Source: Orobanche coerulescens
Lineage: Eukaryota; Streptophyta; Magnoliopsida; Lamiales; Orobanchaceae
Assembly (NCBI GenBank): GCA_033398695.1
Contig: CM065805.1
Span: 72,260,762 to 72,324,761 of the forward strand
Reading direction: 5' to 3'
DNA: 64,000 nt
Shown: piece after piece, positions 1 through 10,698 of the stretch
Numbering within the stretch: position 1 is the stretch's first letter
Layout: the number at the start of each line of letters is the position of its first letter
Program-made: the position numbers and the translations under genes
The notes under the pieces: generated by a model
Told to the model about the DNA's origin: nothing
The model's database searches: none
What the model saw: only the letters and a program-made list of their open reading frames with translations

Positions 1-26
1 AACTTCTCCCCTAAACAAAAAGAAGT
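1..26 (+). pseudogene. LINE ORF2 endonuclease, 5' piece
   Basis: The first 26 bases read in frame as NFSPKQKE, which joins directly to VRQGIAENN at 5695 once the inserted gypsy element and one GAAGT copy are removed. Plant LINE ORF2 proteins begin their apurinic-endonuclease domain with a comparable GLN...KQ.EV stretch, so the window opens inside that domain. The LINE start lies left of the window. Confidence comes from the clean join, not from these few codons alone. Confidence 0.75.
22..26. repeat. Target-site duplication GAAGT (left)
   Basis: GAAGT immediately precedes the left LTR at 27 and is repeated immediately after the right LTR at 5690-5694. A perfect 5-bp duplication is what Ty3/gypsy integrase leaves, and it fixes both element ends. 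Confidence 0.93.
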
Positions 27-933
27 TGATACGAATTCTCACTGGTTATGCGAATTCGCTATCGATACAGCGGAAGGCTTTTTGATGAACGGAAGCTATC
101 GACACGAAACTGTCGGGAACTGGTGACAACAACTCGCTACAGCAACAATACTGACGGGTGATGAAGGCGGTAATTGACATACCACAAGACAGAATTTGGT
201 CCAATGAAAAGGCTCAAACAGCCCGTTTGCTCGGGAGCGAATTTAAGACAGAAACACGTTCAAGGATCGAACAACACTTTATACGAAATATTGAACAAGT
301 ATCAAATCAGACGAAAAAATAAAGAATATCGAAACAAGGTATAAATGATGTTTTATCAAATTAGACCTATAATTTGATAAAGTGATTTCTCCTCAAGACC
401 TATTGAGAATCAATCGATTAGTATTCAAACGCGTCGAATAAAAACCAAGTTTTGATGAAAAGCATTCACTGGGAAAAACACCAAGTGTTCTTAATTCTTC
501 AACATTCAATAATTGTTCATTACAACTCTATCGCAACTATTTATAGGCAAAAGCAGCCTGACACGATAACTTAAACTAATACAAGCTGAGCTTAGAATAA
601 TAAAAGATAATAAAAAGGTTCTTCATGTCACTTGTTGACAAAAGTAAAAGTTGGGTCTTGTCTCCAAGTTGAATTTTGTCAGCCGCCCTTTTTGCCAAGA
701 ATCCTGCTGCTTTTGTAAGAGAAAGCTGAACATTCTTTTATTGTTTAATTGCCACTTGAATTTCCTCCCCTCCCCAAGATGCAAGTTGTCTTTAAGTTAC
801 CCCAATTCCGATTATCAATGTAACTCCAGGCCTCGTTTCAGTTCTCTCGCCCAAGTACGTTGGAGTATGGTCGAGGTGTTTTATGTCAATTCTTACTTCG
901 TCTTCTTCACTTGGAGTAGTCGGTTTCGTATCA
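27..933 (-). repeat. 3' LTR of gypsy element 1
   Basis: It begins TGATACGAA and ends TTCGTATCA, a 9-bp terminal inverted repeat, and matches 4767-5689. The copy is 16 bp shorter than its partner. The differences are concentrated between about 165 and 540 and are mostly 1-2 bp losses at CG or CAG/CTG sites, while 560-933 looks identical to the partner. Confidence 0.93.
537..546 (-). promoter_or_regulatory. TATA box in 3' LTR of gypsy element 1
   Basis: CTATTTATAG, read on the minus strand as CTATAAATAG, is in the middle of the LTR and is repeated at 5293-5302 in the other LTR. Its position fits the U3/R promoter of an LTR retrotransposon. Confidence 0.65.
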
Positions 934-947
934 TTCCCTCCTTCTTT
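934..947 (-). other. Polypurine tract of gypsy element 1
   Basis: On the minus strand AAAGAAGGAGGGAA abuts the start of the 3' LTR. Element 2 has AAAGACGGAGGGAA at the matching place. It is the expected plus-strand DNA primer site. Confidence 0.85.
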
Positions 948-1048
948 AAAAGGAATTGTCCTCAATTCCGCAATCCCATTGTCGTCAAGGTAAGGGGATA
1001 GATCACCTACGTTGAAAGTAGCATGTACTCCATAATCACCCGGAAGTT

Positions 1049-1400
1049 CTAACTTGTAAGCGCATTGTCATTCACCTTCGCAATTATTTTAAATGGTCCC
1101 TCAGCTCGTGGCATTAACTTGTTCTTACGCTTACTCGGGAATCGTTCCTTCCTCAAATGTAACCAAACTAAATCTCCAACCTCGAATAGTCTCGGCCTTC
1201 TTTGCTTATTCGACTTCCTTTTGTATGCCTCGTTTATTTCCTTGATTCGATCCCGCACCTGTTCATGTAATTTCATCATTGATTTCAGCTTCGACTCCGC
1301 ATCCTTATGCACTAATTCGTCACTTGGTAGTGGAATTAGATCTAGTGGTATGTAAGGATTCAGTCCGTAAACTACTTCAAATGGAGAGTGTGCAGTGGCA
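1049..1400 (-). pseudogene. Integrase C-terminal region, gypsy element 1
   Basis: The minus-strand frame 1312-1049 carries a lysine/arginine-rich helix (KLHEQVRDRIKEINEAYKRK), then VGDLVW and LMPRAEGPFKI, the GPY/F module of gypsy integrases. The frame is lost shortly after VNDNA. The stretch up to about 1400 reads as the end of the integrase core in other frames. No chromodomain is seen before the polypurine tract. Confidence 0.8.
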
Positions 1401-1507
1401 TGAGTAGGAGATCGATTATAAGCAAACTCCGCATGTGCGATTTCGGATCCCAGTCCTTTTGTGTTTTGCTCACCAAGCCTCGCAACAGCGTCCCAGTGTT
1501 CGATTCG

Positions 1508-2425
1508 TTACTTGATTTGTCCGTCGGTTTGAGGATGATGCGAAGTACTAAACAACAGCTTGGTCCCCACCTTCCTCCATAATGTGTTCCAAAAATAGCT
1601 TAGAAACTTTGAGTCCCGGTCCGAAACAATAGTTTTTGGAACTCCATGTAATCGCACCACCTCCCGGAAATACAAGTCAGCAACATTACTCGCATCATCG
1701 GTTTTGTGACAAGGAACAAAATGAGCCATCTTTGAAAAACGATCGACGACCACCATAATCGCATCCTTACCTCGTTGGGTTCGAGGCAAAGCCACAATGA
1801 AATCCATTGAGATATCTTCCCACGGTCTCTCCGGAATCGGTAAAGGTGTGTAGACTCCTGGTTTGAACGAACTCTTCGCAACATGGCACGTCACACATTT
1901 ACTAATTATATTATGAACATCCCCCTGCATCCTTGGCCAATAAAAATGTTCTTTAAGCACCTCCAATGTCTTGGCCGAACCAAAGTGGCCAGCCAAACCT
2001 CCCCCATGAGCCTCTCGAACCAGCAATTCTCGAATCGTGTGCCTTGGTAGACAAAGACGATTCCCCTTAAAAAGAAAGCCCTCCTGTATCGAAAATTCTC
2101 CCACCGGGCCAGGTTTGCACCGGACGAAGGTTTCGCCAAAATCCGCATCTCCTCCGTAATACTCCTTTACTGTATCGAACCCTAGCAAACGAACATCAAG
2201 AGTGGCGAGTAAGGCATAACGCCTAGACAATGCATCTGCCACAATATTGCTCTTGCCATCCTTATACTTCGATGAGAAGTGAAATGATTGTAAGAATTCC
2301 ACCCACTTCGCATGCCTGGGACTTAACTTGTGTTGTCCGTTAATATACTTCAAGGATTCATGGTCCAAGTGGATGATAAAATGCTTTGGTCGAAGATAGT
2401 GACTCCAATGATCTAGAGCCCTCAC
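1508..2425 (-). pseudogene. RNase H end and integrase, gypsy element 1
   Basis: This 305-codon minus-strand frame starts inside RNase H ([26 protein letters not shown]). It continues into integrase: the HHCC zinc finger ([11 protein letters not shown] with the H residues, then CVTCHVAKS), [11 protein letters not shown] with the first catalytic Asp, and [15 protein letters not shown] with the second. The frame stops at HHPQTDGQ, just before the expected catalytic Glu, so integrase is broken in the third motif. The long open stretch suggests fairly recent insertion. It would act in the reverse-transcription and integration complex. Confidence 0.88.
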
Positions 2426-2680
2426 AATAGCATAAAACTCCTTGTCGTCGTCAATAATTGACGAGCACCATTTAACTTCTCGGAAAAATAAGCAATAGGT
2501 CGCCTTCCCCGAATGAGAACCGCTCCAATGCCCACTCCGCTAGCATCACACTCTACCTCAAAGCGGTTGCGAAAAATCGTGTAATGCTAAGATTGGTGCT
2601 TCGCACAACTTTGCCTTCAAATTTGTAAATGACTCTGGCGACCTGCTCCAATTAAACGTGCCCTTCTTCAAACATTCGGT
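2426..2680 (-). pseudogene. RNase H N-terminal part, gypsy element 1 (frame-broken)
   Basis: Between the RT end and the integrase frame the minus strand encodes the RNase H start. Homologous motifs ([23 protein letters not shown]) can be picked out in different frames by comparison with 9620-9760 of element 2. No single frame crosses it, so at least two small indels are present. It cannot make an active RNase H as written. Confidence 0.7.
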
Positions 2681-3609
2681 TATTGGGCTTGCAATGGTAT
2701 CAAGTCTCGAATGAATCTTCGGTAAAATGAAGCTAGTCCATGGAACGATCTAACCTCCGTCACCGTAGTGGGAACCGGCCATGACTTAATTGCTTCGATC
2801 TTCGCTTGATCGACCGACACTCCATTCTTTGAAACAACATAGCCAAGAAAGACTATACTTTCGACCAAAAATGAGCACTTCTCCTTTTTCCATACACGAC
2901 ACGGTCTCTAAGGGTTTCAAGACTTGCCTCAAGTGTTCGAAATGTTCTTGCAAATGATCATTTGTAGATCAAAATATCATCTAAGTATACAACCACAAAT
3001 TTCCCTAAAAATGGCTTAAGTACCTCATTCATCAAGCGCATGAAAGTACTCGGTGCATTTGTAAGACCGAACGGCATAACGGTCCATTCATACGGCCGTG
3101 TTTCGTTTTGAAGGTCAGTCTTCCACTCATCTCCTTCTCGCATTCGAATCCGTGATAACCACTTCGTAGATCAACTTTTGAAAAGATCAGCGATCCGTGT
3201 AATTCGTCCAACATATCATCAAGCCTCGGAATCGGAAATCGATACTTGATGGTTATATTGTTCACATGACTCATTGTCACAATGCACATCCTCCAAGATC
3301 CGTCTTTCTTTGGAACCGATATCTAGGAACCGCACAAGGACTTAGGCTTTCTCGAACATATCCTCGATCCATCAGTTCTTCGATTTGGTTTTGTAATTCC
3401 TTTGTATCCTCGGGATTACATCTATAGGCAGCTTTGTTAGGCAACGACACACCCGGTATGAGGTCGATCTGATGTTCAATCCCGCGAATTGGTGGTAAAC
3501 CCGACGGTAATTCTTTGGGAAAAACATCCGCAAATTCGCGTAATAAGACATCCATCCTTTCGTTCCGCACCACAATGTCACCATCTCGCTGGAAGCTACG
3601 TTGGTGCAA
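2681..3609 (-). pseudogene. Reverse transcriptase, gypsy element 1 (several frameshifts)
   Basis: The RT is split over minus-strand frames 3609-3277, 3289-3032, 3143-2958 and 2868-2680. Recognisable blocks in order are [63 protein letters not shown] and the catalytic [12 protein letters not shown] (YLDD at 2976-2987), then [12 protein letters not shown] and [15 protein letters not shown]. Frame changes near 3290, 3150 and 2890 destroy the reading frame. Compared with element 2 the changes are 1-2 bp indels, some at CG/CAG sites, so some could be sequencing errors. Confidence 0.88.
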
Positions 3610-4727
3610 CTCCCTCCATCCACGATCAAACTACACCATTTCTTTCCAATTTGACACTTTGTGTGAAATATTTGATTCCGCTGTTCCGAATCATTCGATA
3701 CAGCTTTGGCTTGTAGCGTTCGCAGAACTAAAGCCGTGTCATAGCTTGGAGCATCGTAAGTCTCACATTCTTCTCCTTCTTCGTCCTTAATGTCGAAATC
3801 AAATACGTCACCCAGTCTTTCTTCCTCAACCAACAACTCGTCTCGGATCGTGACAGCTTCCCTTAGTGTCACCACTCGCTTGTTCGGACAAGCATTTTGA
3901 TAATGCCCGAATCCTTGACATTTGAAACATCTCACTTTAGCCAAACTCGTCTCCTTCGGTACATAGGGTACAGTTGCCTTAGCGGGAATCGCAACAGGAA
4001 CCGGAGTCGGTACAGTTGCCTTAGCAGCTGAACTAGATCCGACGCTTGGGTTTCCAAACTTGACTGGAAACTCGGGTTTATACATCTTTATCCTGTTTTG
4101 AGCTTCTAACTTCACACATAACCCACATAAAGTATCGAAGTCCTCGTATGGATATAGTTCCACCGAGTTAGCTATGCTTCGGTTTAAGCCACGCAAGAAT
4201 CGCGACATCTTCTGTTCCTCATTCTCCTCTATCTCTCCCATTAAGGTTAGATTCTCGAATTCCTCAATGTACTCACTGACATTTAACTTTCCCTGCATGA
4301 GATCTGCAATCTTCCTGTACAAGGATAACCGGTGTGATGTTGGCACATATCTTTTACGAAGTTTTCTTTTTAATGACTCCCACGAACGGATCTTTTCCTT
4401 CCCCGCACGAGCTCTTCGTGTTTTCATTCCTTCGTACCAAAGTGAAGCTCCTTTCCCCAACTTGAGAATTGCATACTTACACCTTTTCTCATCGTCAAGG
4501 TCTTTAAATTCGAACATACGATCAATTTTTCGTTCCCATTCCAGGTAAACTTCAGGGTCGGTTCCTCCAACGAACTCTGGAAGCTCGTTCACCTTGAACT
4601 CTTCGACATGGCGTGAGGGTCGTTCATAGTCACCACGCCTAGGTTGCCAACGCTGGTCGCGTTGTTCTGGTACGTCACGTAATGCGTCACGAAGTTTTGC
4701 CAAGAAATCAGCGTCGTTGAGATCCAT
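3590..4727 (-). pseudogene. Gag and truncated protease, gypsy element 1
   Basis: The minus-strand frame opens with MDLNDADFLAKLRDALRD at 4727; it is open up to 4763 only because the primer site happens to be stop-free. Gag core motifs include [20 protein letters not shown] and [17 protein letters not shown]. The zinc knuckle [14 protein letters not shown] lies at about 3891-3932. Protease starts with [16 protein letters not shown] at about 3600. Directly after EMV the sequence jumps to the segment that in element 2 lies some 160 codons further on (DVLLREFADVFP), and the jump shifts the frame. Gag looks intact over about 380 residues; protease is lost. Confidence 0.9.
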
Positions 4728-4749
4728 AATGCCAAAGATCAAGAACTTG

Positions 4750-4766
4750 GGCTCCGATGCCACTTA
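4750..4766 (-). other. Primer-binding site, gypsy element 1
   Basis: On the minus strand the 5' LTR end ...CGTATCA is followed by TAAG and TGGCATCGGAGCC, close to the plant initiator-Met tRNA site TGGTATCAGAGCC. Element 2 has TGGTATCGGAGAC in the same place. Confidence 0.8.
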
Positions 4767-5689
4767 TGATACGAATTCTCACTGGTTATGCGAATTCGCT
4801 ATCGATACAGCGGAAGGCTTTTTGATGAACGGAAGCTATCGACACGAAACTGTCGGGAACTGGTGACAACAACTCGCTACAGCAACAATACTGACGGGTG
4901 ATGAAGGCGGTAATTCGATACAGCCACAAGACAGGAATTTGGTCCAAATGAAAAGGCTCGAAACAGCCCGTTTCGTTCGGGAGCGAATTTAAGACAGGAA
5001 ACACGTTCGAAGGATCGAACAACACTTTATACGAAATATTGAACAAGTATCAAACTGTATCGAAAAAAATAAACAGAATATCGAAACAAGGTATAAACAG
5101 ATGTTTTATCAAATTAGACCTATAATTTGATAAAGTGATTTCTCCTCAAGACCTATTGAGAATCAATCAGATTAGTATTCGAAACGCGTCGAATAAAAAC
5201 CAAGTTTTGATGAAAAGCATTCACCAGGGAAAAACACCAAGTGTTCTTAATTCTTCAACATTCAATAATTGTTCATTACAACTCTACTGCCACTATTTAT
5301 AGGCAAAAGCAGCCTGACACGATAACTTAAACTAATACAAGCTGAGCTTAGAATAATAAAAGATAATAAAAAGGTTCTTCATGTCACTTGTTGACAAAAG
5401 TAAAAGTTGGGTCTTGTCTCCAAGTTGAATTTTGTCAGCCGCCCTTTTTGCCAAGAATCCTGCTGCTTTTGTAAGAGAAAGCTGAACATTCTTTTATTGT
5501 TTAATTGCCACTTGAATTTCCTCCCCTCCCCAAGATGCAAGTTGTCTTTAAGTTACCCCAATTCCGATTATCAATGTAACTCCAGGCCTCGTTTCAGTTC
5601 TCTCGCCCAAGTACGTTGGAGTATGGTCGAGGTGTTTTATGTCAATTCTTACTTCGTCTTCTTCACTTGGAGTAGTCGGTTTCGTATCA
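4767..5689 (-). repeat. 5' LTR of gypsy element 1
   Basis: The 923-bp copy matches 27-933, with TGATACGAA and TTCGTATCA ends and a TATA box (minus-strand CTATAAATAG at 5293-5302). It supplies the promoter for gag-pol running leftwards. It preserves CG and CAG sites missing from the 3' LTR copy, for example near 4914-4925 and 5050-5100. Confidence 0.93.
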
Positions 5690-6154
5690 GAAGTGAGGCA
5701 GGGTATCGCTGAGAATAATATCTCGGTTTGTGCTATTTTGGAGTCACATGTCCCTAATTCCAAGCTTCATCAGATGTGTACAAGTATCTTTCGTCACTGG
5801 GATTGGTCATCTAATGGCTCGTGGTGTAGTAAGGGCACTCGAATAATTTTAGGTTGGAATCATAATATTGTTGATATCATGGTCTTATCCCAAAACGACC
5901 AAGTTATTCATACTAGGATATGGTTGAAAAAGGAGAAGAAGGAAGTGTTCTGTTCGTTTGTTTATGCCCATAATGGACACACTCAAAGACGTGAGTTATG
6001 GAAGGATCTTTCACATCATAACTCTTTTATCCGTAATCGTCCGTGGTGTCTTTTGGGAGACTTTAATGCTACGTTATTTTTGGAGGAGTCTACAACTAGT
6101 TCTTCTCGCGTGAATGTTGCCATGCATGATTTCAAAGATTGTGTTGCTGATATA
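5690..6154 (+). pseudogene. LINE ORF2 endonuclease, middle piece
   Basis: An open + frame resumes the LINE ORF2 after element 1. It encodes the catalytic-Glu block (CAILESHV), GTRIILGWN, FVYAHNGHTQRRELW and the catalytic RPWCLLGDFNATL, all parts of the apurinic/apyrimidinic endonuclease that nicks target DNA in non-LTR retrotransposition. It stops at CVADI because element 2 inserts there, and the frame continues at 12128 with EVSDVNCSG. Confidence 0.93.
6150..6154. repeat. Target-site duplication ATATA (left)
   Basis: ATATA precedes the 5' LTR of gypsy element 2 and recurs at 12123-12127 right after the 3' LTR. With one copy removed the LINE frame reads through (VADI-EVSD). Confidence 0.93.
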
Positions 6155-7022
6155 TGATACGATATCTAATATTCCAGTCGAAGAAACTCCGATAAAAATC
6201 GACATCCATGATGATGCAAATTCGCATGGCCATGCATCGTTGTACTTAGGAGAAAATGTTACACGGATTGGAGTTACGTTACTAATCGGAACCGGAGTTA
6301 CGTAAATATGGCGACGGAATTAACGTCAGAATCGGCCCGGAACATGGAGGATCGGCCGATTGGTCCACACCCGAAGATTTGTCAAGCATCCCTTTCCAAG
6401 TTTGTCAAAGTCACCAAAGCTTTAGATTATTCAAAAGTACCCTTCCCCACCCTTGAAAAAATCGGCCCAAACATGATCATCAAAAATCTTCATGATCTTG
6501 CCAAATCAAAGAAGATCTCACCTTTTGCCCCACCTTGAAGATTTCGGCCGAGCATGCTAAAGGAGGGAGATTTCCATTTTCGTTTTTTCTTGTTGTTTTT
6601 GTATTATTTCGGCCGATTAGGATGTTGTTAGGAAGTTTCCTTTCTCGTTTTGTTGTATTTTCTTTCGGTTGGAAACTACTATATATAGTAGTGCTCGTTG
6701 TGGTTGTAAGACATCGAGAATCATAATAAACTTTGTATTTCCTTTGAAATATACGTTGACGAGTTCGACAAACCTTAGTTATTGTTTCGACGAGTTTCGA
6801 GATTTTAACTTTAATCAATTCTCAAAAGGTCTTGGGAAGCGATTACCCTTTTATCGAGTTATAGGTCTAGTTCGATAAAAACACACCAAACTCCGTACAT
6901 CTTACTCATCACGGCCGAATCCCACATAAAATTCGTCCATCACCTTTGTAATTTCGATCCATATTGTAAACGTGTTAATCTTCCGTTGTGTTTTATACGT
7001 ATTACTTGCGTAATTCGTATCA
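6155..7022 (+). repeat. 5' LTR of gypsy element 2
   Basis: It runs from TGATACGATATC to CGTATCA, with an 8-bp terminal inverted repeat TGATACGA/TCGTATCA. A TATA box (CTATATATAG, about 6680-6689) is followed by a TTTGTATTTCC-containing leader. Differences from 11260-12122 are few and nearly all at CG or CAG sites. Short AT- and GC-rich stretches make spurious small ORFs on both strands. Confidence 0.95.
6680..6689 (+). promoter_or_regulatory. TATA box of gypsy element 2 5' LTR
   Basis: CTATATATAG lies about 525 bp into the LTR and is repeated in the 3' LTR around 11779-11788. It is the likely core promoter for the genomic RNA. Confidence 0.65.
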
Positions 7023-7026
7023 TAAG

Positions 7027-7039
7027 TGGTATCGGAGAC
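7027..7039 (+). other. Primer-binding site, gypsy element 2
   Basis: TGGTATCGGAGAC, 4 bp after the LTR end, resembles the initiator-Met tRNA complement TGGTATCAGAGCC. Confidence 0.85.
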
Positions 7040-7072
7040 ACTTGTCTCACGCTTCTCGACATCATCAAGAAA

Positions 7073-9733
7073 ATGGCATTCACCGATGAAGAAGTAGCAC
7101 AACTACGTGACGTTCTTCGTGGCTTGCCGGAGCCCAGAATCCATGCACGACGAGGACATGACACCATGCATGCACCACGACATGCGGATGAATACAAGAC
7201 CAGCGAACTTCCGGAGTTCGTAGGCGGCACCGATCCTGAAGTTTATCTGGAGTGGGAAAGAAAAATTGAACGAATGTTTGAGTTCAAGGAGCTCAATGAC
7301 GAGGTACGTTTCAAGTACGCGATCCTCAAACTTGGAAAGGGAGCTTCCCTTTGGTTTGAGCGAATGAAGACGCAGAGAAGTCGTGCCGGAAAAGAGAAGA
7401 TACGTTCGTGGGATTCCCTAAAAAGGAAACTACGAAAAAGATATGTCCCGGCTACACACAAGCTAAGTCTGTACCGAAAAATTTCTGACCTCACGCAAGG
7501 AAAGTTAAGTGTCGAGGAGTACATCGAGGAGTTTGAAAACTTATCCTTCATGGGAGAACTTGAAGAAAGCGAAGAATTGCGCATGTCCCGTTTCCTACGA
7601 GGTTTGAACAAAAACATTGCTAATTCCGTGGAACTCTACCCCTATTCTGACTTCGATACTTTATGCGGACTTTGCATAAAGTTGGAAAATCAAAACAAAA
7701 CCAAACTCTCTAAACCCGAATTCCCACCTAAATACGGAAATACCAACTTTGGCGCGAGTTCTAGCTCGTTTCCAAAACCTGTCACCACAAGCCAGTCCGT
7801 TACTACCATTCCAAAAACCCCTACCACACCAAAAGAGACGAGCCTATCTAAAGTCCGATGTTTCAAATGTCAAGGATTTGGACACTATCAAAGTGCTTGT
7901 CCGAATCGGAGGATTGTGACGTTACGAGAAGCCATAGCCGCCCGAGAGGAATTATTAGCCGAAGAAGAAAGAGTTGGAGACGTTTTTAACTTAGAAGCTG
8001 ACGGAGAAGAAGAAGAAGAATGCGAGGCATACGATGCCCCGAACTATGACACGAACCTTGTCCTTCGCATGTTACAAACGAAGGCAGCCCCGAGTGACGA
8101 AGAACAACGAGACCAAATCTTTCACACGAAGTGCCGTGTCGGAGAGAAATGGTGTAGCTTGATCATTGACGGTGGAAGTTGTACAAATGTGGCATCGAGC
8201 GAGATGGTCTCAAAACTCGGCTTGATCACCACGGCCCATCCTAAGCCGTATGCACTCCATTGGCTCGATGATGGAAACAAGGTGAAAGTATCAAGGCAAG
8301 TGAAGGTCGGACTCACCATGGGTTCGTATGGCGATGACATTACATGCGATGTATTACCGATGGACGCATGTCACGTGTTATTAGGAAGGCCTTGGTTATT
8401 TGATCGGGACGTACTACATCGAGGGAGGAGTAATGAGTATGAGCTACGTGACAAAGGTAAAAAAATTGTCCTTAAACCTATGTCACCTCAAGCTATCCGG
8501 ACGATGAGTTCGAAAAAAGTCGAAGGACCGAAGCTTACGATGTTTGCAAACGAGAAAGAAGTCGAACACGCCATTGACGATGGCGAGCGTGTTTATTTGA
8601 TGATGATCAAAGAGGTCCGAAATCTTGCCACCGATTCGCAACATGAGGAAGAGATAGACGTACTCTTACACGAGTTTTCGGACGTATTTCCCGAAGACTT
8701 GGGGTTACCACCTATCCGCGGGATTGAACACCAGATTGATCTTATACCGGGAGCTCCATTACCGAACAAAGCGGCGTATCGTTGTAATCCCGAAGAAACC
8801 AAAGAACTACAACGTCAAATTGATGAACTCATGAATCACGGATATGTCCGAGAAAGTTTAAGTCGGTGTGAGGTTCCAGTTCTACTTGTTCCAATAAATG
8901 ACGGAACGTTGCGTATGTGTATTGACAGTAGGGCCGTGAATAACATCACCGTCAAGTATCGGTTTCCCATCCCGAGACTAGACGACATGCTGGACGAGCT
9001 ACATGGCTCGGTTATATTTTCCAAAGTTGATTTACGGAGCGGATACCATCAAATCCGCATGCGAGAGGGAGACGAATGGAAAACGGCGTTTAAAACGAAG
9101 AATGGACTTTACGAATGGGTTGTGATGCCATTCGGCCTCACCAACGCCCCGAGCACCTTTATGAGGTTGATGAACGAGGTTCTTAAACCTTTCTTGGGAA
9201 AGTTTGTTGTCGTGTACTTAGACGACATTTTGATCTACAGTCGGTCCGTAGAAGAACATCTCGAACATTTGCGGTACGTGTTTGAGACGCTAAGGGAACA
9301 AAAACTTTATGGAAAACGGGAGAAGTGTACTTTCCTAGTCGAGAGTCTTGTCTTTCTCGGCTATGTTGTTTCAAAAGACGGAGTTTCGGTCGACCAAGAG
9401 AAGATCGCGGCAATCAAGTCGTGGCCGACCCCAAAGACAATCACGGAGGTACGGTCATTTCACGGCCTCGCTTCTTTTTACCGACGATTCATACGGGACT
9501 TCAGCACTATCTCCAGTCCGATCACGGAGTGTCTGAAAAAGGGAACTTTTGCTTGGAACGAGACGGCCCAAAAGGCTTTTGAAAACTTAAAAGGAAAATT
9601 ATGTGAAGCGCCGATTTTGACGTTGCCCGATTTTTCACAACCGTTTGAGGTAGAATGCGATGCTAGCGGAGTTGGAATCGGGCGGTGCTCATTCAGAGAG
9701 GCCGTCCCATTGCCTATTTTTCGGAGAAGTTAA
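7073..9733 (+). CDS. Gag-protease-reverse transcriptase polyprotein, gypsy element 2
   Basis: I place the start at ATG 7073 ([13 protein letters not shown]), the first Met after the primer site; the frame is open from 6986, within the LTR. Domains in order: Gag core ([37 protein letters not shown]); zinc knuckle [14 protein letters not shown] at 7859-7900; aspartic protease [16 protein letters not shown] near 8160 and [12 protein letters not shown] with [36 protein letters not shown] and [12 protein letters not shown] (YLDD 9215-9226); RT connection and RNase H start ([13 protein letters not shown]). The frame ends at 9733 after a one-base loss near 9680 in a G-run. Gag packages the RNA; protease cleaves the polyprotein; RT copies it. 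The roughly 880-codon open stretch could still make Gag, protease and RT, but no RNase H or integrase. Confidence 0.92.
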   Translation: MAFTDEEVAQLRDVLRGLPEPRIHARRGHDTMHAPRHADEYKTSELPEFVGGTDPEVYLEWERKIERMFEFKELNDEVRFKYAILKLGKGASLWFERMKTQRSRAGKEKIRSWDSLKRKLRKRYVPATHKLSLYRKISDLTQGKLSVEEYIEEFENLSFMGELEESEELRMSRFLRGLNKNIANSVELYPYSDFDTLCGLCIKLENQNKTKLSKPEFPPKYGNTNFGASSSSFPKPVTTSQSVTTIPKTPTTPKETSLSKVRCFKCQGFGHYQSACPNRRIVTLREAIAAREELLAEEERVGDVFNLEADGEEEEECEAYDAPNYDTNLVLRMLQTKAAPSDEEQRDQIFHTKCRVGEKWCSLIIDGGSCTNVASSEMVSKLGLITTAHPKPYALHWLDDGNKVKVSRQVKVGLTMGSYGDDITCDVLPMDACHVLLGRPWLFDRDVLHRGRSNEYELRDKGKKIVLKPMSPQAIRTMSSKKVEGPKLTMFANEKEVEHAIDDGERVYLMMIKEVRNLATDSQHEEEIDVLLHEFSDVFPEDLGLPPIRGIEHQIDLIPGAPLPNKAAYRCNPEETKELQRQIDELMNHGYVRESLSRCEVPVLLVPINDGTLRMCIDSRAVNNITVKYRFPIPRLDDMLDELHGSVIFSKVDLRSGYHQIRMREGDEWKTAFKTKNGLYEWVVMPFGLTNAPSTFMRLMNEVLKPFLGKFVVVYLDDILIYSRSVEEHLEHLRYVFETLREQKLYGKREKCTFLVESLVFLGYVVSKDGVSVDQEKIAAIKSWPTPKTITEVRSFHGLASFYRRFIRDFSTISSPITECLKKGTFAWNETAQKAFENLKGKLCEAPILTLPDFSQPFEVECDASGVGIGRCSFREAVPLPIFRRS

Positions 9734-10251
9734 GTGGCGCCCGAGTGAATTATTGTACTTACGACAAGGAGTTCTATGCTATCGTAAGAGCACTCGATCA
9801 TTGGAGTCATTATCTGCGTTCGAAACATTTCGTGCTGCATTCGGATCACGAGTCGTTGAAATACATCAACGGACAGAGTAAGCTAAGCCCGAGGCATGCA
9901 AAATGGGTGGAATTTTTACAATCTTTTCATTTTTCATCCAAGTACAAAGACGGGAAGAGTAATGTAGTGGCGGATGCACTGTCGAGACGGTATGCCTTAC
10001 TGTCGATGCTAGATGTTCGTTTGTTGGGATTCGAGACTTTGAAAGATCATTACAACGACGATTTGGATTTCGGGAAATTTTTAACCGTTGTAAAACGGCC
10101 CCGTCTGAGGAATTTGTTTTACAAGATGGCTTTCTCTTCAAGGGGAATAAACTATGTGTGCCGAGACATACAATTCGGGAATTCTTTGGTTCGGGAGGCG
10201 TACGGAGGAGGACTAGCCGGTCACTTGGCTCGACCAAGGCAGAGGTGCTAA
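9685..10251 (+). pseudogene. RNase H and integrase zinc-finger start, gypsy element 2
   Basis: This is the shifted continuation of the polyprotein. RNase H motifs [42 protein letters not shown] and [12 protein letters not shown] are intact. From about 10070 the frame shifts again ([13 protein letters not shown] in place of the family sequence) and [12 protein letters not shown], the start of the integrase zinc finger, is followed by a stop at 10251. The overlap with the upstream frame reflects a one-base indel, not programmed frameshifting: element 1's homologous protein is collinear, and no slippery site is conserved. Confidence 0.88.
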
Positions 10252-10674
10252 AAGAACATTTCTTTTGGCGAAGATGTATGGTGACGTCAGCACAATCGTG
10301 AGCAAATGCGTAACTTGTCATATGATGAAAAGTTCGTTCAAGTCGAGTACATACATGCCGTTGCCGATACTGCTACGACCGTGGGAGGATGTCTCGATGG
10401 ATTTTATTGTGGCTTTACCTCGTACTCAACGAGGCAAAGACTCGATCATGGTGGTCGCCGTTTTTCAAAAATGGCTCACTTTGTCGCATGCCAAAAAACC
10501 GATGATGCAAGCAACGTGGCGGACTTGTATTTCCTGGCAATAGTTCGTTTAAAAGGAGTTCCAAAAACTATAGTGTCGGATCGAGAGTCCAAATTTCTGA
10601 GTTACTTCGGAATACTTTATGGAGGAAAGTCGGTACTAAACTCCTATTCAAGACTTCACATCACCCGCAAATGA
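10252..10674 (+). pseudogene. Integrase core, gypsy element 2 (frame-broken)
   Basis: Two overlapping frames (10265-10543 and 10306-10674) share the integrase core. Visible are the zinc-finger cysteines [27 protein letters not shown] with the first catalytic Asp, then after a frame change [24 protein letters not shown] and [13 protein letters not shown] with the second Asp. The third motif is damaged around 10670 (HHPQ followed by a shifted TDRG and stop). A single-base loss near 10460 separates the frames. The protein cannot be active as read. Confidence 0.87.
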
Positions 10675-10698
10675 CAGACCGAGGTAACTAATCGAACC

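Larger units (their letters stand above)
27..5689 (-). mobile_element. Ty3/gypsy retrotransposon 1, full-length, internally deleted
   Basis: The 5663-bp element lies on the minus strand. It has two LTRs (907 and 923 bp), a primer-binding site, a gag-pol region and a polypurine tract, flanked by GAAGT duplications. The domain order is gag, protease, RT, RNase H, integrase with a GPY/F module. The protease motif ([10 protein letters not shown]) and the small single-frame layout resemble CRM/Reina-type chromoviruses, but no chromodomain is visible after the GPY/F module, so the lineage is tentative. Compared with element 2 at 6155-12122, the internal part is about 0.4 kb shorter because the protease core and the protease-RT linker are missing. 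It sits inside a LINE endonuclease frame. Confidence 0.93.

Noticed and set aside
651..1001. 116-codon ORF in the 3' LTR of gypsy element 1, repeated at 5407-5712
   Set aside because: It lies in LTR U3 antisense to the element and has no domain; the repeat is just the second LTR.
9660..9740. Programmed -1 or +1 frameshift between RT and RNase H in element 2
   Set aside because: The homologous protein region is otherwise collinear, the break is a single base in a G-run, and further breaks follow; mutation or sequence error is simpler.
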